In this document: in pieces, positions 59,866-64,000 of the stretch
How the letters are laid out: every line of letters begins with the position of its first letter
How positions within the stretch are numbered: the stretch's first letter is position 1
Assembly (NCBI RefSeq): GCF_014851395.1
Contig: NW_024041150.1
Coordinates: 10,626,137-10,690,136 of the forward strand
Direction of reading: 5' to 3'
Length of the DNA stretch: 64,000 nt
Source: Micropterus salmoides
Taxonomy: Eukaryota > Chordata > Actinopteri > Centrarchiformes > Centrarchidae
Position numbers and translations under genes: made by a program
Notes under the pieces: model-generated
The model's database searches: none
Seen by the model: only the letters and a program-made list of their open reading frames with translations
What the model was told of the DNA's origin: nothing

Positions 59866-60060
59866 TCAGAGGGGAGTTTGTAGGTGTGTGTATTGCTGTG
59901 ATGGTGTGGAGGTGGTGGGGGAGGAGGTGTTGGGAGTGGGATTGTTAGCCAGACGGGAGGAAGGGGAGGAGTCAGATAGCTGCAGCTCCTCCAGTTTCTT
60001 CAAGTACTCGTCTCTGAGGGCCAACAGCTCCTTGTAGCGCTGCTCCACCGGACTCTGCTG
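59866..60060 (-). CDS. mtm1: MTM1 last exon: coiled coil and C-terminus
   Basis: 64 codons plus TGA. SPVEQRYKELLALRDEYLKK opens a coiled coil. A Ser/Thr/Pro-rich tail follows and ends HLQTPL. The human protein ends QTHF, so Thr at -2 of the putative PDZ ligand is kept. Confidence 0.92.
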   Translation of the reverse strand, partial: QQSPVEQRYKELLALRDEYLKKLEELQLSDSSPSSRLANNPTPNTSSPTTSTPSQQYTHLQTPL

Positions 60061-63000
60061 CTGGAGTACACACACACACACACACACACACTTGCATGAG
60101 ACTGTACAGTTTAGTGCATTTTCATTATGTGGTGTGTCTAAAGACAAAATGTGTGTCCCCAGTGTGTCTTAAGACCCCAAGACCCATTTGAATTTGTCTC
60201 CCTTCTTGACGTCATGGACGAAGGACCTCCTCCAAACCCTTTTTACTCTCTTTAGCACAGACAATCTCTGCAACCCGTGTGTGCTAATCCATTTTTTCAC
60301 TCATATTCTTTGTCTTTTTAATTTCTATCTTCATAATAACAAATCGCCACCGTCACAAGACAACAAGTTGTGTAGTCTGCACAAGCCTTTACAGAAAGTG
60401 CTTTTATGGTTATGAAGGAAAGTCAGTAAATATTTTGGTTTTCCCTCTGATGTCCTCCAGCTGCTCTGCCTCAACTCTTAATTTAAGGAGTTTCCTGATG
60501 GTCAGATAACTTATTGCTACAGTTAGACTACAGACAGACTGCTTCTGTTTTAGTTTGTTTGTAACAATTTGCTATTAGCCGAGCTACATCGCTTTGCTTG
60601 TGTAAAACAAAGCGCAAAATAAAATATCACTTTCTGCATGCTTGTTGAACAGATGTCTTTACAAAAGTACAACAGATAAAGTATCAGGGTACCCCCAGGA
60701 TTCTCAAAGTTAAATTTAAGACTTTAAGACCTTTTTAATAGCACCTAGGATGAAATTTAATACCAACTTGACTGCCGTATAATGAAAAATCTGTATGATT
60801 TTAAGCCCGAGAAGATTATTTACAAAGTTATATGAATTTAATAAAACATTTTATTATAATACATTAATATTTAACACACTAAAGCTTTTTGGGGTGTGTT
60901 TGTACTTTGATAAGTATCACTTTCTGTTGAAAAGTGGTGGGGACATAGGGGTTCAAATTAGGGGTGTGATGATACACTTAGCTCACATGCACCATTTACA
61001 ATATTGGGTTCACGAGAACAAGACAATATTTTAACACTATTGTGATGAAATATTCAATGCTGAAATATATAAAGAATGCATATTGACATGCATATTTGTT
61101 TCTTCTATATTTAAATTGCATTGCATGTTTTCTTATTGTGCAAATAAACCTTTCTCAAAGTATTTTCATTTGTTTTTTTTAACATTTCTTGTTTCGAGCC
61201 ATTTTTCAGAACAAATTTAACAAATGCTTCCAAAAAAAGTGATGGAGACGTGTTTTTTTGCGTTTGTGTGTGTAAGAGAAGGAAATGTTGAATCACTCTC
61301 CTTATTATTTATTTATTAATTTATCTCCGGTAACGTTAGTTAGTGCGCTATATTAGAGACCCCCACGAAGCTCAGATTAGGCTATAACTCGAACACTGCA
61401 AAGATCTCACCACAAATCCACACATGTTAACTTCTGCAGCTCGGATAAAGTGTATAAAGTATATTTTTTTTAAATTGAAACTCTACATGTCACGTTACCG
61501 CTTGGGCACAAACTTAATGCGTTACACAGCGCAAGGTGGGTCCACTTAAATAATTTCACGGCGCTAGCTGGTGTTGCATCAGCAGTCTTTGTGATGCGTT
61601 AATGTTAACATGTTCATACCACCATGAAAACAAGTAATAATGGAGGAGCCACCTTAAATTACTGTACTGGTGCATATTCAGAAAAAACTAATCACATTAC
61701 TACAAACCAACTGATCCGCTGGTATGTTATAACAAACACACTGAAGTCCTACCTGTTGCCGTATGCGTGGGTTCCAGCGAATGTAGTATGTTACCCACAG
61801 CTCTAGGTGGCGCATGCTGGCGACAGGGTAGAGGACCCTGCCAGACTCCGGGGTGTAGAAGGGGTTTAAATAAATTTCCATCTTACTGTTGACCAGAGAC
61901 CACAGAGACACTGTCTTTGACCTCACCTCCTGCACAACACAAAGGGTGTAATTAGGATACAATTAAAGCTGAAATGCACTGCAAAGTAAAAGAATGCTTG
62001 CATTCATGCTGTCGAGCGACTTAGAGCAGGCAGTAATGACCAGTCTTACATGCTGGTCTCGAGCACTCTCACAGTTGTACAGGAAAGTCCCAAAGCGACA
62101 GCTGTAGAGATGATCCAGGATTGTCAGCAACAGACGCTCATTAAACTCAAAGGCTGTAGGAAACTGAGAGAGGACGAGAGGAGAGGAGTGGCCAAAGATG
62201 GCCTCAGTCATGTCAGATCTCAGATCAGGGAACACTCTTTGGTAGAATAGTCTTTAGGTCTCTGCTGCCACTTCAGTCTTTCTAACTGCATGTGTTGTTC
62301 GCAGCTGCTTTATGCTGTATGAAAAGTTTCTCCTTCAGTTCATTTAATGCCTGCAGCCATCTGAAGGACATATGCAAAGTACAGCAGGCTGCTACAGAAG
62401 ACCACACACCTCTACTCACACCAGACTGGTCCGTTATAACTGGCCCTGATGCCCTCCTGAAAATCTATGCCCTTTGGCGCCCTGCTCTCTGCCCATTTTG
62501 CTTTGCTTACTATTTATCCATGAGAAACAATTCCAGTGTTGCATTGGTGTTTAAATTGTGTTTTTATTATTAAATTATCAAAACCGCCGATTTACAGTCA
62601 CCTTCACCCAGCCCTTTTGCACACTGAGCTGCTGCACATAAATGAACCAAACTAGCAGACGCCCACACTGTCTGTACACCCAAGACCTGCTGCTCTGTGC
62701 GCTCACATGCATGAAACAGGGCCGTCTTTTCAGAGGGCCGGTTTGTGACATGTAACACTACCTCACGTAACAAATGTGAAGGGGAAAAAAAATAATTATC
62801 CGTGTTTTTACAGCTCCTATGTGACAAATGATGTAAATACCTTTGAGGTTACATTCCCACATGAGCGCAGCTTGATGATTCACATGTATTAAACCTACCT
62901 GTTTAGTCATCTGCCATACACAGTCAATGAACTGAACAAAGATGGGTGATCTGTCCTGATCTGCATGGTTCTTGTCACCGTGACCTATCCTCTACACACA

Positions 63001-64000
63001 CACACAGTAAATTAATTAGTAAAATATGTGAGCGTACTGAATATGAATTCATATTAAAAACACACAAAGCTGAGGAAGATGATTCTGAAGACAGGACTTT
63101 ACTTATATTACTTACTGAGGCAAACTTGTGCCCAAAGCTGATCCATTCCTTCTCGATCAGCACCTGAAATAACACAAGAAAATGTTCCATACATCAGACT
63201 CTTCTCCATTCATTTCACTAAAGCTTTATTCCAAAAGCCAGACTATTAAAAAAGTGACACTTTTATTTGTATGTACTGTAAAAACCACTGTATATGTACA
63301 ATTAAAGCTTACAGTGCTGCTCCCAAACATTTTTCTCTTGCATAGTCTTGATTTTGTTATTTTCTTTTCATTTTTTATATTTAGTCAAACTAATCTTGTT
63401 TTTTTATGTTAGTTTTGGTAAACTAAAAGTATGGGCATTTTGGTCTTATCTTAGTCAAAGAAACTGAAACTATTTTAGTAAAGATTTAGTCATGAAGGTT
63501 ACATTGTGCTAGTCAGTCTAGTCTAGGCAAAACCAATAATTTATTTTACGTAAGATTTTATCTCATCATTATCTGATTAAACACAGCCTACATACTAGTT
63601 GGCTTACTATAGCTCACAAACCCACCTCAGTGTTTTAGTGGTGAGCCTTAATGCGTCTCTTCAGGTTTGTGGTATTGTTACCAGCTACTCTATGCACAGT
63701 GTATTTGTTTTTTTCCTCAGCCTCATTGTAACAAAAATAGGGTCTTTATGTTGGCAATTGTATTTTACATTTTATTGTCATCTGTTATAACAATACTGTA
63801 TGTTAATATGGTTAGTTAGAGTTAAATGACGTCAGTGCCATGTCGTCTCGTCAAAAAAACACAAAAGGTTTTTGGTGAACATAAATAAGTCATGGTCTTT
63901 GTTGACAGAATGAAGCCTGCTCTGCCGTGGATGAGCAGTTCCCTGTCATAATGTTGTTTGTGCAGTTACTGACCTGGAATCCTCTGAGAGTGCGGTAGTG
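59866..64000 (-). CDS. mtm1: Myotubularin, C-terminal part (six exons, partial)
   Basis: Exons, 5' to 3': 64000-63974 (cut by the window edge), 63163-63116, 62991-62899, 62163-62050, 61929-61753, 60060-59866. 217 codons plus TGA. Segments include HYRTLRGFQ, VLIEKEWISFGHKFAS, RIGHGDKNHADQDRSPIFVQ, the FEFNERLLLTILDHLYSCRF block and LYPVASMRHLELWVTYYIRW. The C-terminus has ELLALRDEYLKKLEELQL, close to human MTM1. The catalytic loop lies just beyond 64000. Myotubularin removes the 3-phosphate from PI(3)P and PI(3,5)P2; loss causes X-linked centronuclear myopathy in humans. The C-terminus separates it from MTMR1, and the next gene downstream is MTMR1, as in mammals. Confidence 0.93.
60068..60091. 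repeat. (AC)12 microsatellite at the MTM1 last-exon acceptor
   Basis: On the minus strand a (GT)n run is followed by ACTCCAG and then the last exon. Only seven bases separate repeat and exon. Confidence 0.95.
60680..60790. repeat. Remnant of a fish hAT-like repeat
   Basis: AGGGTACCCCCAGGATTCTC, then TTTAAGACTTTAAGACCTTT, resembles a common teleost repeat beginning CAGGGT. The other end is not identified. It lies in the last MTM1 intron. Confidence 0.45.

Overview
The window is vertebrate nuclear DNA, most likely from a teleost fish. Three split genes have GT-AG introns and conserved proteins. The repeats are typical fish types: Tc1/mariner elements, many small hAT-like elements with 8-bp target duplications, an L2-type LINE, tRNA-headed SINEs and abundant (CA)n. 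There is no bacterial, phage or CRISPR content.

Genes: (1) CD99L2, + strand, ten coding exons from 6310 to 26539, predicted 244 aa, a type I membrane glycoprotein. (2) MTMR1, - strand, seventeen constitutive coding exons from 50934 down to 34597, predicted 654 aa, plus a 24-nt in-frame candidate microexon (662 aa with it). It is a myotubularin 3-phosphoinositide phosphatase with an intact CX5R loop. (3) MTM1, - strand, its last six coding exons from 64000 down to 59866 (217 codons plus stop); the rest lies beyond the right edge. CD99L2 is convergent with MTMR1, and MTMR1 and MTM1 are head-to-tail tandem paralogues. This matches the neighbour order of human Xq28 (MTM1, MTMR1, CD99L2).

Layout: 1-6000 is repeat debris (Gypsy-like and SINE fragments, a deleted Tc1 element, a 5'-truncated LINE). 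6310-26539 is CD99L2, whose introns carry most of the transposons and a 1.7-kb pyrimidine minisatellite that runs to the exon 2 splice acceptor. 26540-34596 holds the two convergent 3' ends, with facing poly(A) signals near 32540-32600. 34597-50934 is MTMR1. 50097-50480 is a six-copy 64-bp repeat close to its first exon. 51200-59865 is mostly anonymous sequence upstream of MTMR1 and downstream of MTM1. 59866-64000 is the MTM1 3' portion.

MTM1 and MTMR1 proteins remove the 3-phosphate from PI(3)P and PI(3,5)P2 on endosomal membranes. CD99L2 is an adhesion protein involved in leukocyte transmigration; no functional link to the phosphatases is evident beyond conserved linkage. I found no new protein system. 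The most notable signals are structural: simple repeats in place of polypyrimidine tracts at several acceptors, three nested transposon insertions dated by target duplications, a candidate microexon, and fully symmetric exon phasing in CD99L2.
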